Shown here piece by piece: positions 44,542 through 53,600 of a DNA stretch of 64,000 nt. The translations under genes were made by a program, and so were the position numbers. The notes below the pieces were generated by a model. It saw nothing but the letters and a program-made list of their open reading frames with translations, ran no database searches and was not told the origin of the DNA. The first letter of the stretch is position 1; every line of letters begins with the position of its first letter. The stretch comes from Chitinophaga solisilvae (lineage in GTDB: Bacteria > Bacteroidota > Bacteroidia > Chitinophagales > Chitinophagaceae): contig NZ_JAABOK010000026.1 in NCBI RefSeq assembly GCF_009928525.1, positions 1-64,000 of the forward strand, given 5' to 3'.

Positions 44542-47500
44542 TCAGAATGACAGTTGCACACCGGCCATGATGGTTTTTGTCTGCGGATACAATACGCGGT
44601 CAACACCGATGCTGGAAATGCCTGTGCGGCCTACTTCCGGATCAAGACCGGAATATTTGGTGAACGTCAGCAGGTTTTGTCCGCTGGCGTATATCCGTAA
44701 CCGGTTGCAGTGAATTCTGTTCAGCAGGGATAACGGCACCGTATATCCGAGCTGCAGTGTTTTCAGGCGCAGGTAGTCGCCGTTTTCCAGGAACCTGTCT
44801 GACTCGCGGTTATTGCCGTTAGGATCGCCGAGTATAGCCCTGGGCATAGTGCTGTTGATATTTTCAGGCGTCCAGGCATTCAGTGTGGTAGTAAGGAAGT
44901 TGCGTCCAGCCTCCATACCTTCCATTTCAAAGCGGTTGCCGTTGTAGATTTTATTTCCGCCGGCGCCCTGCAGGAAGATGGTAAGGTCAAAATTTTTATA
45001 TCCCAGGTTGATGTTCAGGCTGTATTCATATTTAGGCATTCCGGTGCCGGCATATACTTTATCGTTGGGATCCAGCTTACCGTCGCCGTTGGTGTCAATA
45101 AACCGTACATCTCCCGGTTTGGCTTTAGGTTGTATGTTATTGTGCGCCTTGTTCCATTCGGTTACTTCAGCGGCAGTTCTGAAAATGCCGTCGGTGCGGT
45201 ACAGGTAGAAAGCGCCTATTTCACTGCCTACACGAGTTTGGGTAGGTATGTGATCGCCGAACTTCAGGCCTGCGCCCTGCAATATCTGGCCGTTGTTGGC
45301 GAGCGACAGCACTTCATTTTTCAGGGTGCTGAAAGTACCGGTTACATCGTAGGTCAGTCCTTTGTAACTGTTGGTGTAGTTGAGTTCCAGCTCTATACCC
45401 TTATTGGCGATTTCTCCTACGTTGAGGATAGGATCATTGATACCGGCAGAAGAAGGCATTCTCTTCACTACCAGCAGATCAGTGGTGCGGTTGTTGAAAT
45501 AGTTGATGCTACCGGACAATGCGTTGTTCAGGAATCCGAAGTCCACACCGATGTTGGAAGAATTAACGGTTTCCCATCTGAGTCTTCTGTTTTCCAGGTC
45601 GCGGGCGATAGAGCCGGGCCATGGCGTAGCGCCCGTGCCCTGTACATATCCTTCTCCCGAATAATTACCCATAGAGATACGCGGCTGCGCGTCGTAGTTG
45701 CCGAGCACCACTTCATTCCCCAGCTTACCTTTGCTGAGGCGCAGTTTCAGGTTACTCAGCCAGTCAACGGATTTCATGAAGGGTTCTTCGGTGATACGCC
45801 AGCCCAGGGCGATAGAAGGGAAAGTACCATAGCGGCTGTCCGGTCCGAATTTGGAAGAACCGTCTCTGCGTACCGTGAACTGCACGAGGTACTTATCAGC
45901 GTATGAATAGTTTATTCTTCCCAGCAGGGAGGTACGGTTGTAGACGTAGCCGGAGCCATCAGCTCCGTAGGTGCCGCCCAGACCGGCTTTCAGCGTATTA
46001 AAGCGAGGATCCAGGAAACCGCCGGGCACGTCTTTCTCCGCAATATTCCCGTTTTCATCTATATAACGGACAACCGACTTACCGATCACAGAAGCGTTCA
46101 GGTAATCATAGGTCTGCGAAGAAGCGGTATAACCGCCCAACAGGCTGATGTTGTGCTTACCGTAAGCCTGGTTCCAGGTCAGCAGGTTCTCCATGAGCTT
46201 TTCCTCCCAGTTGCTGCGCTGGTTATAGACATAGGGATAAAGGACTTCCGGATCGTTGCCATTAACCTTATTGGGCGGGTAATAGGAATAATCAAATTCG
46301 TGGGAACTGGTGTAACCCAGGTTCACCGTGTATTTCAATCCTTTTGCCAGATCAATGGCGATGCGGCCGTTGCTGACAAAGTACTGGGTGCGGTTGTAGC
46401 TGTCATAGAAATTATCTGCCGCCACGGGATTCTGGAATTTAGGTAATCCGTCTTTTTCCAGGGCATAGCCGTATTTCTCCGAAGGGTCGAAAACCGGCAG
46501 CAGGGGCGACTGATAATAGGCGTCCTTCAGGTTGATTTTGGAGAGTTCCCGGCGGGTGTTGGCGTAGTAGATGTTGACGTCCACATCAAAGATGCCTTTC
46601 TTTACATCCACGCGGGAGCGCAGCGCCTTCTTGTTGAAATCGGACCCAATGATGGTGCCGGCTTCATCAGTGAGGCTGCCGGAAAGGCTGAAGGTAACTA
46701 CATCGCCGCCACCACGGATACCCATGGTATAATTGCGGGAATTTCCCTTCTGCCCTATTTCATCCTGCCAGTTGGTATTCCATCCGGGGCCGGCATTATC
46801 GTTCAGGTATGCGGGAAATGATGTTCTGCCGGCATTTACATACATCTGCCTATGCACCTTCCGGTAGCCGTCCGCATCCAGGAATTCATATCTTTTAGTA
46901 GGCGTCACTGTTCCGGAAAACATAGAGAAGTCGAAGGAAGCATTTCCCTTCTTGCCGGTTTTGGTGGTGATGAGAATAACTCCGTTAGCCGCGCGCGATC
47001 CGTAGATAGCGGCAGCAGCAGCATCTTTCAGCACTTCCATGGAAGTAATATCATCGTTGTTCAGAAAGTAGGGATCGCCGGGAACGCCGTCAATGATAAA
47101 GAGCGGCTGATGGTTGCCCATGGTACCGAGGCCGCGGATGCGGATATCAGCCATGGAGCCGGGAGAGCCGCCTGTACGGCTGACAGTCAGCCCCGCCACT
47201 TTTCCCTGCAGGGCGTCAATTGGGTTGGTAGTTCCCATTTTACTCAATGATTCGCCTTTCACAGAGGCGATAGCGCCGGTAACATCTGTTTTCTTCTGTA
47301 TGCCGTAGCCTACCACCACCAGCTGGGAAAGGCTGGTGGTAGCTTCATTCATGGTAATATCGAGATGTGCTTTTCCCTTAACAGGTATTTCCACCGTGTT
47401 GAAGCCTACATAGGAGATCACCAGTGTTTCGCCGGGTTCCACCTGTAAGGTAAACTCGCCTTTTTCGTTGGTAATGGTACCCTGTGCAGCGCCTTTCACC

Positions 47501-48003
47501 TTGATGTTCACACCTGGCAGCGGCTGTCCGCCAGCGCTGATGACACGGCCCTTTACAGGTTCAGGGGCCATTACAGGCGATGTGCTGATGAACATGGCGG
47601 CGGTGGCGGCGGGGGTAATCAGTACATTGATACCATCCTGGCCGAAGTTCAGGCGCACCGGTGTCAGTATCTCCCGCAGTATTTCTTCCACACTCTTATT
47701 GTGCGCCACCAGGGTGATGCCTTTGGCAGCCCTTTCCTGCAGCGATACAGAGTTATACACGAAGCGGAAGATGGTTTTCTTTTCGATGGCAGACAATACT
47801 TTCGCCAGTGGCTGGTTTCTAACGTCCAGGGATATACGCACATCACCCAGCTGCTGGGAATAGGCGCCCGCCTGCAGTATAGAGGAGCAGGCGAAGAAGA
47901 GCCAGGCGGTGAGTAAAAAATACCGCCCTCCTCTTTTGGCAATACCCTGGTACCGGGATACAATTGTTTCCCTTGCTTTTTTCATAACGATAAAATTTTT
48001 CAT
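44542..48003 (-). CDS. SusC/RagA-family TonB-dependent transporter with STN domain (locus 1)
   Basis: 1153 residues; a second ATG six codons later (47985) is equally possible. The signal peptide ends near GAYSQ. An STN domain lies at about 55-125 (ISLDVRNQPLAKVLSAIEKKT), a carboxypeptidase-regulatory-like domain at about 150-225 (VKGRVISAGGQPLPGVNIKVKG), then the plug (DVTGAIASVKGESL; LQGKVAGLTVSRTGG; IRIRGLGT; LFIIDGVPGD) and the barrel. The STN domain marks it as a signalling transducer: when substrate binds it should contact the periplasmic FecR protein encoded 79 bases upstream and release the sigma factor. Together with SusD it forms the import complex. Confidence 0.95.
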   Translation of the reverse strand: MKNFIVMKKARETIVSRYQGIAKRGGRYFLLTAWLFFACSSILQAGAYSQQLGDVRISLDVRNQPLAKVLSAIEKKTIFRFVYNSVSLQERAAKGITLVAHNKSVEEILREILTPVRLNFGQDGINVLITPAATAAMFISTSPVMAPEPVKGRVISAGGQPLPGVNIKVKGAAQGTITNEKGEFTLQVEPGETLVISYVGFNTVEIPVKGKAHLDITMNEATTSLSQLVVVGYGIQKKTDVTGAIASVKGESLSKMGTTNPIDALQGKVAGLTVSRTGGSPGSMADIRIRGLGTMGNHQPLFIIDGVPGDPYFLNNDDITSMEVLKDAAAAAIYGSRAANGVILITTKTGKKGNASFDFSMFSGTVTPTKRYEFLDADGYRKVHRQMYVNAGRTSFPAYLNDNAGPGWNTNWQDEIGQKGNSRNYTMGIRGGGDVVTFSLSGSLTDEAGTIIGSDFNKKALRSRVDVKKGIFDVDVNIYYANTRRELSKINLKDAYYQSPLLPVFDPSEKYGYALEKDGLPKFQNPVAADNFYDSYNRTQYFVSNGRIAIDLAKGLKYTVNLGYTSSHEFDYSYYPPNKVNGNDPEVLYPYVYNQRSNWEEKLMENLLTWNQAYGKHNISLLGGYTASSQTYDYLNASVIGKSVVRYIDENGNIAEKDVPGGFLDPRFNTLKAGLGGTYGADGSGYVYNRTSLLGRINYSYADKYLVQFTVRRDGSSKFGPDSRYGTFPSIALGWRITEEPFMKSVDWLSNLKLRLSKGKLGNEVVLGNYDAQPRISMGNYSGEGYVQGTGATPWPGSIARDLENRRLRWETVNSSNIGVDFGFLNNALSGSINYFNNRTTDLLVVKRMPSSAGINDPILNVGEIANKGIELELNYTNSYKGLTYDVTGTFSTLKNEVLSLANNGQILQGAGLKFGDHIPTQTRVGSEIGAFYLYRTDGIFRTAAEVTEWNKAHNNIQPKAKPGDVRFIDTNGDGKLDPNDKVYAGTGMPKYEYSLNINLGYKNFDLTIFLQGAGGNKIYNGNRFEMEGMEAGRNFLTTTLNAWTPENINSTMPRAILGDPNGNNRESDRFLENGDYLRLKTLQLGYTVPLSLLNRIHCNRLRIYASGQNLLTFTKYSGLDPEVGRTGISSIGVDRVLYPQTKTIMAGVQLSF

Positions 48004-48082
48004 GTACTATAGTGACAAACAGGATCCCGGGAAACGCCCTGCATGTGGCATTCCCTCTCCTTTTCGGTTGCAATGCGGCTGT

Positions 48083-49081
48083 CTACAGGCAGCCTTTTCC
48101 TTTGATGATAATTTTGTTGCTATCAGCTTTCAGCTGATAATTGGAATGGTTGATTCTACATAACAGATTTAAAACTTTTGGCAGATCGGTGCCGGGCGCA
48201 AAGCTGGCCGTGAAACGGCAGCGGGCCAGGGCCGGGTCGCTGATGTCGATGGATATATCAAATTTACGTTGTAATGCGGCGGCTATTTCCCGGAAGGACT
48301 GCTCCCGGAATACCAGCCACCCTTCTTTCCAGCTGGCCGTGGCCGCGGCGTCTGTACGCTGGTATATTGCCTTACGGGTACTGCGGTTATAACTGATCTG
48401 CTGGTCGGGCAACAGCACGCCCATTTCTGCAGTGCCTTCCGCCACGCGCACCTTGCCCTGTACGACAGTCACCGCTAGGGTTTCGTTGCCGGGATAGCTG
48501 CTAACGTTGAAAGCCGTACCCAGCACCTGTGTGGTAACTTTACCGGTATGCACTACAAATGAACGCGCGGGGTCCCTGTGGATGTCAAAGAAGGCCTCCC
48601 CTTCCAGGAATACTTCCCGCCGGGATGCATTGAAACCGGCGGCATAACGGATTCTGCTGTCTGCATTAAGCCATACCTTACTGCTGTCCGGCAATACTAC
48701 CTGCCGTGTTTCTCCGCGGGCTGTACTTATCTGCGTATATCCGTTACCGGTAGTCACCGCAGCCGGATGCATACGCTGGTAGATACCCCATGAAACCGCT
48801 GCGGTAATAATAACGGCAGCGGCTGCACGACTTAACAGCAATAAGCGACGGGATCTGCCGGTAACAGGCTGCGCTGCGGTGTGGCGCACTATCTCCTGCC
48901 GGATGGAATGCAGCAGTTCTCCTTTCAGCTCCTGCCTGGCGGAGGCGTCCAGCAGGCTGCTGAGCGGAGCATTATTCTCATAGGCGGCATACCACGCTTC
49001 CAACTCCTGCAACTCGCTGTCTGTGCAGGCTTCGGCACTGTACTTTTCTATTAACGTGATAATTCGTTCGTTCTGCTGCAT
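48083..49081 (-). CDS. FecR-family anti-sigma factor (locus 1)
   Basis: 332 residues from the ATG at 49081; an in-frame ATG at 49117 would add a poorly matching extension. The cytoplasmic N-terminus (IEKYSAEACTDSELQELEAWYA) binds sigma, one membrane helix lies at about 92-108, the FecR domain at about 125-225 (RQVVLPDSSKVWLNADSRIRY; REVFLEGEAFFDI; VLGTAFNVSSY), and the C-terminal DUF4974 domain (REIAAALQRKFDISIDI) faces the STN domain of SusC. It sits between the sigma and SusC genes, the standard cell-surface signalling order. Confidence 0.94.
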   Translation of the reverse strand: MQQNERIITLIEKYSAEACTDSELQELEAWYAAYENNAPLSSLLDASARQELKGELLHSIRQEIVRHTAAQPVTGRSRRLLLLSRAAAAVIITAAVSWGIYQRMHPAAVTTGNGYTQISTARGETRQVVLPDSSKVWLNADSRIRYAAGFNASRREVFLEGEAFFDIHRDPARSFVVHTGKVTTQVLGTAFNVSSYPGNETLAVTVVQGKVRVAEGTAEMGVLLPDQQISYNRSTRKAIYQRTDAAATASWKEGWLVFREQSFREIAAALQRKFDISIDISDPALARCRFTASFAPGTDLPKVLNLLCRINHSNYQLKADSNKIIIKGKGCL

Positions 49082-49175
49082 ATGAATATTTAATGATGCC
49101 TCCTGTATATATGTCACCTGAGAAAATAACTACCGCCATCTCCCCGTTAATTTTTTTTTATTTTTTTTGAAATGC

Positions 49176-49730
49176 TCAGAGAAAGTAAATAATAAATGGT
49201 ATCAGGCAATCCAGGTAATAATTGCCGACCTGCGCACGGAGAATGCGCAATGCTTTGCCGATCTGCTTTTCCACGGTATTAACGGAAATGCCCATACGCA
49301 GTGCGATGGATTTGTAGGAGAGATTTTCCATACGGCTGAGGAGAAAGGCTTCCCGGCATTTTTCCGGCAGCAGGTGAATAGCATCCCGCAGCCTGCCTTC
49401 CAGCTCCTTTTCTATGACGTGGGCTGAAGCCTGCTCCCGCGGCTGCCGTTCCCGTAGCCCTTCCGCCTGCAGCTGCTGCAGCTTCTCCGAACGCAGCAAC
49501 GTGCCGCGCAGCTGGTTCAGCACCTGGTATTTTAATGCCCTGAATAAATAATGACGGGGAGAGTGTATGTCCGGAATCTCTTCGCGGCGCACATACAGGT
49601 TCACGAAAAGCCCCTGTACCAGGTCTTTGGCTGCATCGGTGGATTGCAAACGCTGGTAGGCATGATCCAGCAGCGGCAGCCAGTATCTTTCATACAGGCA
49701 TTCAAAAGCACGCTGGTCACCCTTTTTCAA
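49176..49730 (-). CDS. ECF sigma factor (SusCD-linked, locus 1)
   Basis: At least 184 residues. Region 2 shows DQRAFECLYERYWLPLLDHAY and AAKDLVQGLFVNLYVRR; region 4 shows LPEKCREAFLLSRMENLSYKSIALRMGISVNTVEKQIGKAL. The only usable in-frame starts are TTG (49730) or CTG (49733): the family-typical lead TELWHLLKKGD continues upstream in frame, but no ATG occurs before a TAA. The start is therefore uncertain. It is followed by FecR, SusC and SusD on the same strand and should drive that operon. Confidence 0.88.
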   Translation of the reverse strand: MKKGDQRAFECLYERYWLPLLDHAYQRLQSTDAAKDLVQGLFVNLYVRREEIPDIHSPRHYLFRALKYQVLNQLRGTLLRSEKLQQLQAEGLRERQPREQASAHVIEKELEGRLRDAIHLLPEKCREAFLLSRMENLSYKSIALRMGISVNTVEKQIGKALRILRAQVGNYYLDCLIPFIIYFL

Positions 49731-50175
49731 CAGATGCCATAATTCAGTATCTGTGCAATGCTGATATGTTGATAACGATGAAATATCTTAAATTTTGGCT
49801 GGCAGATGATTGTCTGGTAACTGCTATCTTACAGAAAAGGTACCGGGCATTTATATTGTTGCACTAAACGTACAGAAATAAAGATATAGTGTACACACAA
49901 TTATTAACACAAACTGCGTAAAAATTAACCCGTTACGGCGCCGGCTATACGTAATAAGTCTGCTGCTGCACTGCATTCCCCCTCAACTAATCCTGTGGCG
50001 GCAGACAACCCTTCATCTTATCTACTGACATGGATATAATGGCAGCACTCCCCCCTGGTTTAATATATCTAAACAACCATCATTACCATTCATCCAGCAT
50101 ATTATTAAATTACAAGGCTTTTTACTACTCTTGTGTTTAGCATTTGTAACTATCCTATTCAGCAATACCAATAAT
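49731..50175. other. Divergent intergenic region, no gene seen
   Basis: About 445 bases between the sigma gene (minus) and the phosphoesterase gene (plus). The first ~60 bases stay in frame with the sigma gene (see that entry). The rest is AT-rich in its second half, before the phosphoesterase start, where a plus-strand TAGCATTTG (50137-50145) resembles a -7 box with one extra spacer base. I see no other structure I can support. Confidence 0.4.
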
Positions 50176-51144
50176 ATGGACAGAAAAAACTTCCTGACTA
50201 AAACCACCCTGGCCGGTGGCGCTGTATTATTTGCCCGCTTCCCGGCCTACACACCCGCCAAAAAGAAAATCAGGTTCGGAGTCATCGCCGATCTGCATCA
50301 TGATATTATGCATGATGCGCCGGAAAGGCTCTCCGCCTTCATCAGCGCCATGAACCAGGAAAAACCGGACTTTATCCTGCAGATGGGGGACTTCTGCTAT
50401 CCTAAAAAAGAAAACCAGCCGCTGATGGATATATGGAACCGCTTCAGCGGACCGCGCTATCATGTCATCGGCAACCATGATACCGACGGCGGATTCACCC
50501 GCGAACAGGTAGTGGAGTTCTGGAAGGCTAAAGGAAAATATTATTCGTTCGACAGCAACGGGTTTCACTTCGTCATACTGGATGGCAATGAGCATAACAG
50601 CAGCAAATCAAGACCACCCGGATACGCGCGCTACATCTCTTCCACCCAGCTGCAATGGCTGCAGGAAGACCTCGCCGCCACCGCTCTGCCCACAATCGTC
50701 TGCTGCCACCAGGGACTCGATAACGACGCCGGCGGACTGGAAAACGGCACCCTGCTCAGATACACCCTGGAACAGGCAAACCAGCGCGGTAAACATAAAG
50801 TCATACTGGTGCTCAGCGGTCATCACCACCAGGATTATTACAATCACATCAATGGTATCCACTATGTACAGATTAACAGCGCCTCCTATCAATGGCTGGG
50901 AGAAAAATACAAGGAGATCAGGTACTCCGCGGATATTGACAAAACACATCCGTGGATAAAATATACAGTACCGTATAAAGAACCACTGTGGGCCACAATA
51001 GAAATAACAGACAACGGCAGCATTACCATCAAAGGGCGCAAAACCATATTCGTAGGCACTACGCCGGAACAGCTGGGAGTTAATCCGGTAGAATACATCT
51101 ACCCTATAGTTCCATATATTTCAGACAGAAACCTCGTTATTTGA
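50176..51144 (+). CDS. Secreted calcineurin-like metallophosphoesterase
   Basis: 322 residues from the ATG at 50176 (an earlier ATG at 50131 is out of family range). The N-terminus MDRKNFLTKTTLAGGAVLF is a signal sequence with R-K before a hydrophobic core, possibly Tat-type. Metal-binding motifs are in order: DLHHD, GDFCY, GNHDTD, CCHQG and SGHHHQ. The substrate is unknown; the family includes phosphodiesterases and purple acid phosphatase-like enzymes. It stands alone on the plus strand between two minus-strand operons and ends inside the left arm of a long palindrome. Confidence 0.9.
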   Translation: MDRKNFLTKTTLAGGAVLFARFPAYTPAKKKIRFGVIADLHHDIMHDAPERLSAFISAMNQEKPDFILQMGDFCYPKKENQPLMDIWNRFSGPRYHVIGNHDTDGGFTREQVVEFWKAKGKYYSFDSNGFHFVILDGNEHNSSKSRPPGYARYISSTQLQWLQEDLAATALPTIVCCHQGLDNDAGGLENGTLLRYTLEQANQRGKHKVILVLSGHHHQDYYNHINGIHYVQINSASYQWLGEKYKEIRYSADIDKTHPWIKYTVPYKEPLWATIEITDNGSITIKGRKTIFVGTTPEQLGVNPVEYIYPIVPYISDRNLVI

Positions 51145-51259
51145 GATTTGATTATTTGGTTATTTGAGATTTCTTTCCAATCAGTATCTGCCTAAAATTT
51201 AAAGGCAGATACTGATTGGAAAGAAATCTCAAATAACCAAATAACCAAATCTCAAATAA
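51137..51259. repeat. Long palindromic element, unrelated sequence but same layout (57-base arms, 9-base loop)
   Basis: Arms 51137-51193 and 51203-51259 pair at 56 of 57. The outer ~35 bases are built from 7-8 base units ending in ATTTG (TTATTTG, AGATTTG, GTTATTTG); the inner 22 bases are not repetitive. It fills the gap between convergent stops: the left arm includes the last codons of the phosphoesterase and the right arm ends one base before the stop of the thioredoxin-like gene. Sequence is unrelated to copies 1-3, but the layout is the same. Confidence 0.9.
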
Positions 51260-52471
51260 TTAAATTTCCCTGAATACCTCTTCCAGTTTCCTGTCCATCG
51301 CGTCGTCGTCTTCGCCGCCGCCACCATAGCGGCCTATGATGGTGCCCTGCGGATCAATCAGTATTTTGGTGGGCAGTGAATGGATACCGTAGTAATCACT
51401 CACATCTTCCGGATTTTCTTTTCCTGCCTGGCGTTTCTTCCAGTCCAGTCCACGCAGCACATGTTTCCAGATACCGATGCCATCCTGGTCCACCGCTTTC
51501 TTCCAGGCTTCCGGCTTGCTGTCGTCATCAGAAATACCGATGATCTCAAAGCCTTTATCCTTATATCTGGTGTACAGGGATTTCAGATGCGGATTACCCT
51601 TACGGCAGGGACCACACCAGCTGGCCCAGAAATCCAGCATCACGTAACGGCCCTTAAAGTCAGACAGGTTCAGGGTTTTACCGTTGATATCCGTTTTGGT
51701 GAAGGCATGCGCCACGCTGCCGGGAGAGCCCATTTTCAGCCCGTCCAGTTCTTTTCGTATAGCCTTGCCATTCTCGCTCTGTTGCAATGTTGCCGGCATT
51801 TTAGCGTAGTAGCCTTCCCCTTCCTGCAGCGGCATGCCGCTTACCCGCCACCGGAGCAGGTAGGCTGCCAGATAAGAATCCGGATGCTCATCGATATACT
51901 TTTTATCAATTGCCTCCCGTTGCTCATAATACGGCTCCATCTGTTCTTTCAGCTTATCCAGCTTGTTCTTCAACGGTGTCAGTGCAGTTTCGCCTTTTTT
52001 CGCACGCATGCCTGCCATGTATTCCTTGTTCAGTTTATCGAAGGCGGCAGATAGGGGCTTCAGCTTCTCTGTAACAGGCTTGTAGGCGATATTCAGCTGA
52101 TCCTGTTCCTGCTGTGTGGCGGAGCCGGTGAGCTTCAGCTGCTCAAAATGTCCCTTCTCTCCGGTCAGCGTCATTACTGCTGGTTCCAGGAACAGCGAGG
52201 CCACATCTCCTTCGCCATACATGGCAGCCTGCTTGTCCGTATACAGCCGTGCCATGGCAGGTTCGGCAATATTTCCTTTCAGTGTAAAGCTGCCATTGCT
52301 GACCGCCGCGCTGTCCGTCAGATACTTCGCATCACTGCCATAGCTGAGGTAAACAAATTTTGCGGTCAGTCCCTTGATATGGCCGTTGATGGTAAACGAC
52401 TGCTGTGCCATCAGGCTGAAAGGCAGCAGCATAGCCGTTAAGGCGGCAGTTTGCATTTTCGTTTTGATCAT
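51260..52471 (-). CDS. TlpA-like thioredoxin-fold protein with DUF4369 domain (first of two)
   Basis: 403 residues from the ATG at 52471, which opens a signal peptide (ends LMAQQ); the longer reading frame to 52570 overlaps the upstream gene. The N-terminal domain (FTINGHIKGLTAKFVYLSYG) is DUF4369-like. A helical middle region is rich in Lys/Glu, and the C-terminal thioredoxin domain has the redox motif WASWCGPC, then GFEIIGISDD and the cis-Pro loop SLPTKILI. It should act in periplasmic thiol-disulfide exchange. It is the last gene of the second SusCD operon. Such genes often follow SusCD pairs in Bacteroidota, but their role there is not settled. Confidence 0.88.
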   Translation of the reverse strand: MIKTKMQTAALTAMLLPFSLMAQQSFTINGHIKGLTAKFVYLSYGSDAKYLTDSAAVSNGSFTLKGNIAEPAMARLYTDKQAAMYGEGDVASLFLEPAVMTLTGEKGHFEQLKLTGSATQQEQDQLNIAYKPVTEKLKPLSAAFDKLNKEYMAGMRAKKGETALTPLKNKLDKLKEQMEPYYEQREAIDKKYIDEHPDSYLAAYLLRWRVSGMPLQEGEGYYAKMPATLQQSENGKAIRKELDGLKMGSPGSVAHAFTKTDINGKTLNLSDFKGRYVMLDFWASWCGPCRKGNPHLKSLYTRYKDKGFEIIGISDDDSKPEAWKKAVDQDGIGIWKHVLRGLDWKKRQAGKENPEDVSDYYGIHSLPTKILIDPQGTIIGRYGGGGEDDDAMDRKLEEVFREI

Positions 52472-52487
52472 GGGTGGTTTTTGGTTT

Positions 52488-53576
52488 TTATTTATTGAGT
52501 AATGCAGCGAGTTGCTCATGTAATTTATTGCCACGTAATTCCTTTGCGATAATGATGCCCTGCGGATCAATCAGGAAAGAAGAAGGAATAGCCTGAATAC
52601 CGTACTGCTTTGCCACTTCATTGCGGAAGCCTTTCAGGTCAGACACCTGTATCCAGGGCATGCCATCCTGTTTGATGGCGTCCAGCCATTTGTCCTGCTT
52701 GTCATCCAGCGATACACCCACAACGGTGAAGTTCTTATCCTTAAATGTATTGTAGGCTTTCAGCACATTGGGATTTTCTGCTCTGCAGGGACCGCACCAG
52801 CTGGCCCAGAAGTCCAGCAGTACGTATTTTCCCCTGAAGTCTGATAACCGCACCGGCTTACCGTTTACATCCGCCTGGGTGAAGTCAATCATCGGCTGCC
52901 CGATAGCGCTGCGTTTCAGCACGGCGAGCCGCTCTGCCAGGCGCTTGCCCGCAGCGGTCTGTTGCGCGGCAGGTGCAAGGGTTTTATACAGACTGTCAAC
53001 CGGTGCAAATTCTCCCATCACAGCCATATCCGCTACCATGTCTACGCTGACAACGCTGGCAGGATGCGAGCGGATATAATCTGCAGCACGGCCTCTGCGT
53101 TGCAGACGCAGTTTATCCAGACTTTCTTCCACTGCCGCCTTTGCACTGTCGTTATCCTGTACGTCCTGGTAACGGTTATACAGCGCATGTTCCTGGTCTG
53201 TTATATCCTTGATGGAAGCAGTATACGCTTTATGCTCATCCTGTGCAGGCGAGCCGGTGATCTGCAGGTTGTCGGTAGAATCGATATGTCCACTGATTTT
53301 AATATCATCATTACCGGCAAACAATTCAATATAACGGGAAGAAGTACCGATATATATTTTCTGTGTTTCGGGCAGATCGCCTTTCCAGCTGAACTTACCG
53401 GCGGTCACCGGCACGGTGTCCGTCTTCGAAGAATCTGCTACCGGTAAAATGATATGTACCACTGAATCCTCCAGCCCACGCAGTTCTGCAGTGATAGTGG
53501 CTTGCCTCTTCCCTGTTGTGCAGGCGGCAGCTGCCAGCACCAGCAGGGAAAATAAAACAGGTTGTTGTTTCATCAT
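52488..53576 (-). CDS. TlpA-like thioredoxin-fold lipoprotein with DUF4369 domain (second of two)
   Basis: 362 residues. The lipobox LAAAAC at about 14-19 predicts a lipoprotein. A DUF4369-like domain at about 25-120 is followed by a helical linker and a thioredoxin domain with WASWCGPC, FTVVGVSLDD and AIPSSFLI. It is 16 bases upstream of the first TlpA-like gene and 24 bases downstream of SusD. The two proteins share layout and are likely tandem duplicates that have diverged. Confidence 0.88.
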   Translation of the reverse strand: MMKQQPVLFSLLVLAAAACTTGKRQATITAELRGLEDSVVHIILPVADSSKTDTVPVTAGKFSWKGDLPETQKIYIGTSSRYIELFAGNDDIKISGHIDSTDNLQITGSPAQDEHKAYTASIKDITDQEHALYNRYQDVQDNDSAKAAVEESLDKLRLQRRGRAADYIRSHPASVVSVDMVADMAVMGEFAPVDSLYKTLAPAAQQTAAGKRLAERLAVLKRSAIGQPMIDFTQADVNGKPVRLSDFRGKYVLLDFWASWCGPCRAENPNVLKAYNTFKDKNFTVVGVSLDDKQDKWLDAIKQDGMPWIQVSDLKGFRNEVAKQYGIQAIPSSFLIDPQGIIIAKELRGNKLHEQLAALLNK

Positions 53577-53600
53577 GAATGAAAATTTTTAGTGAGATGA

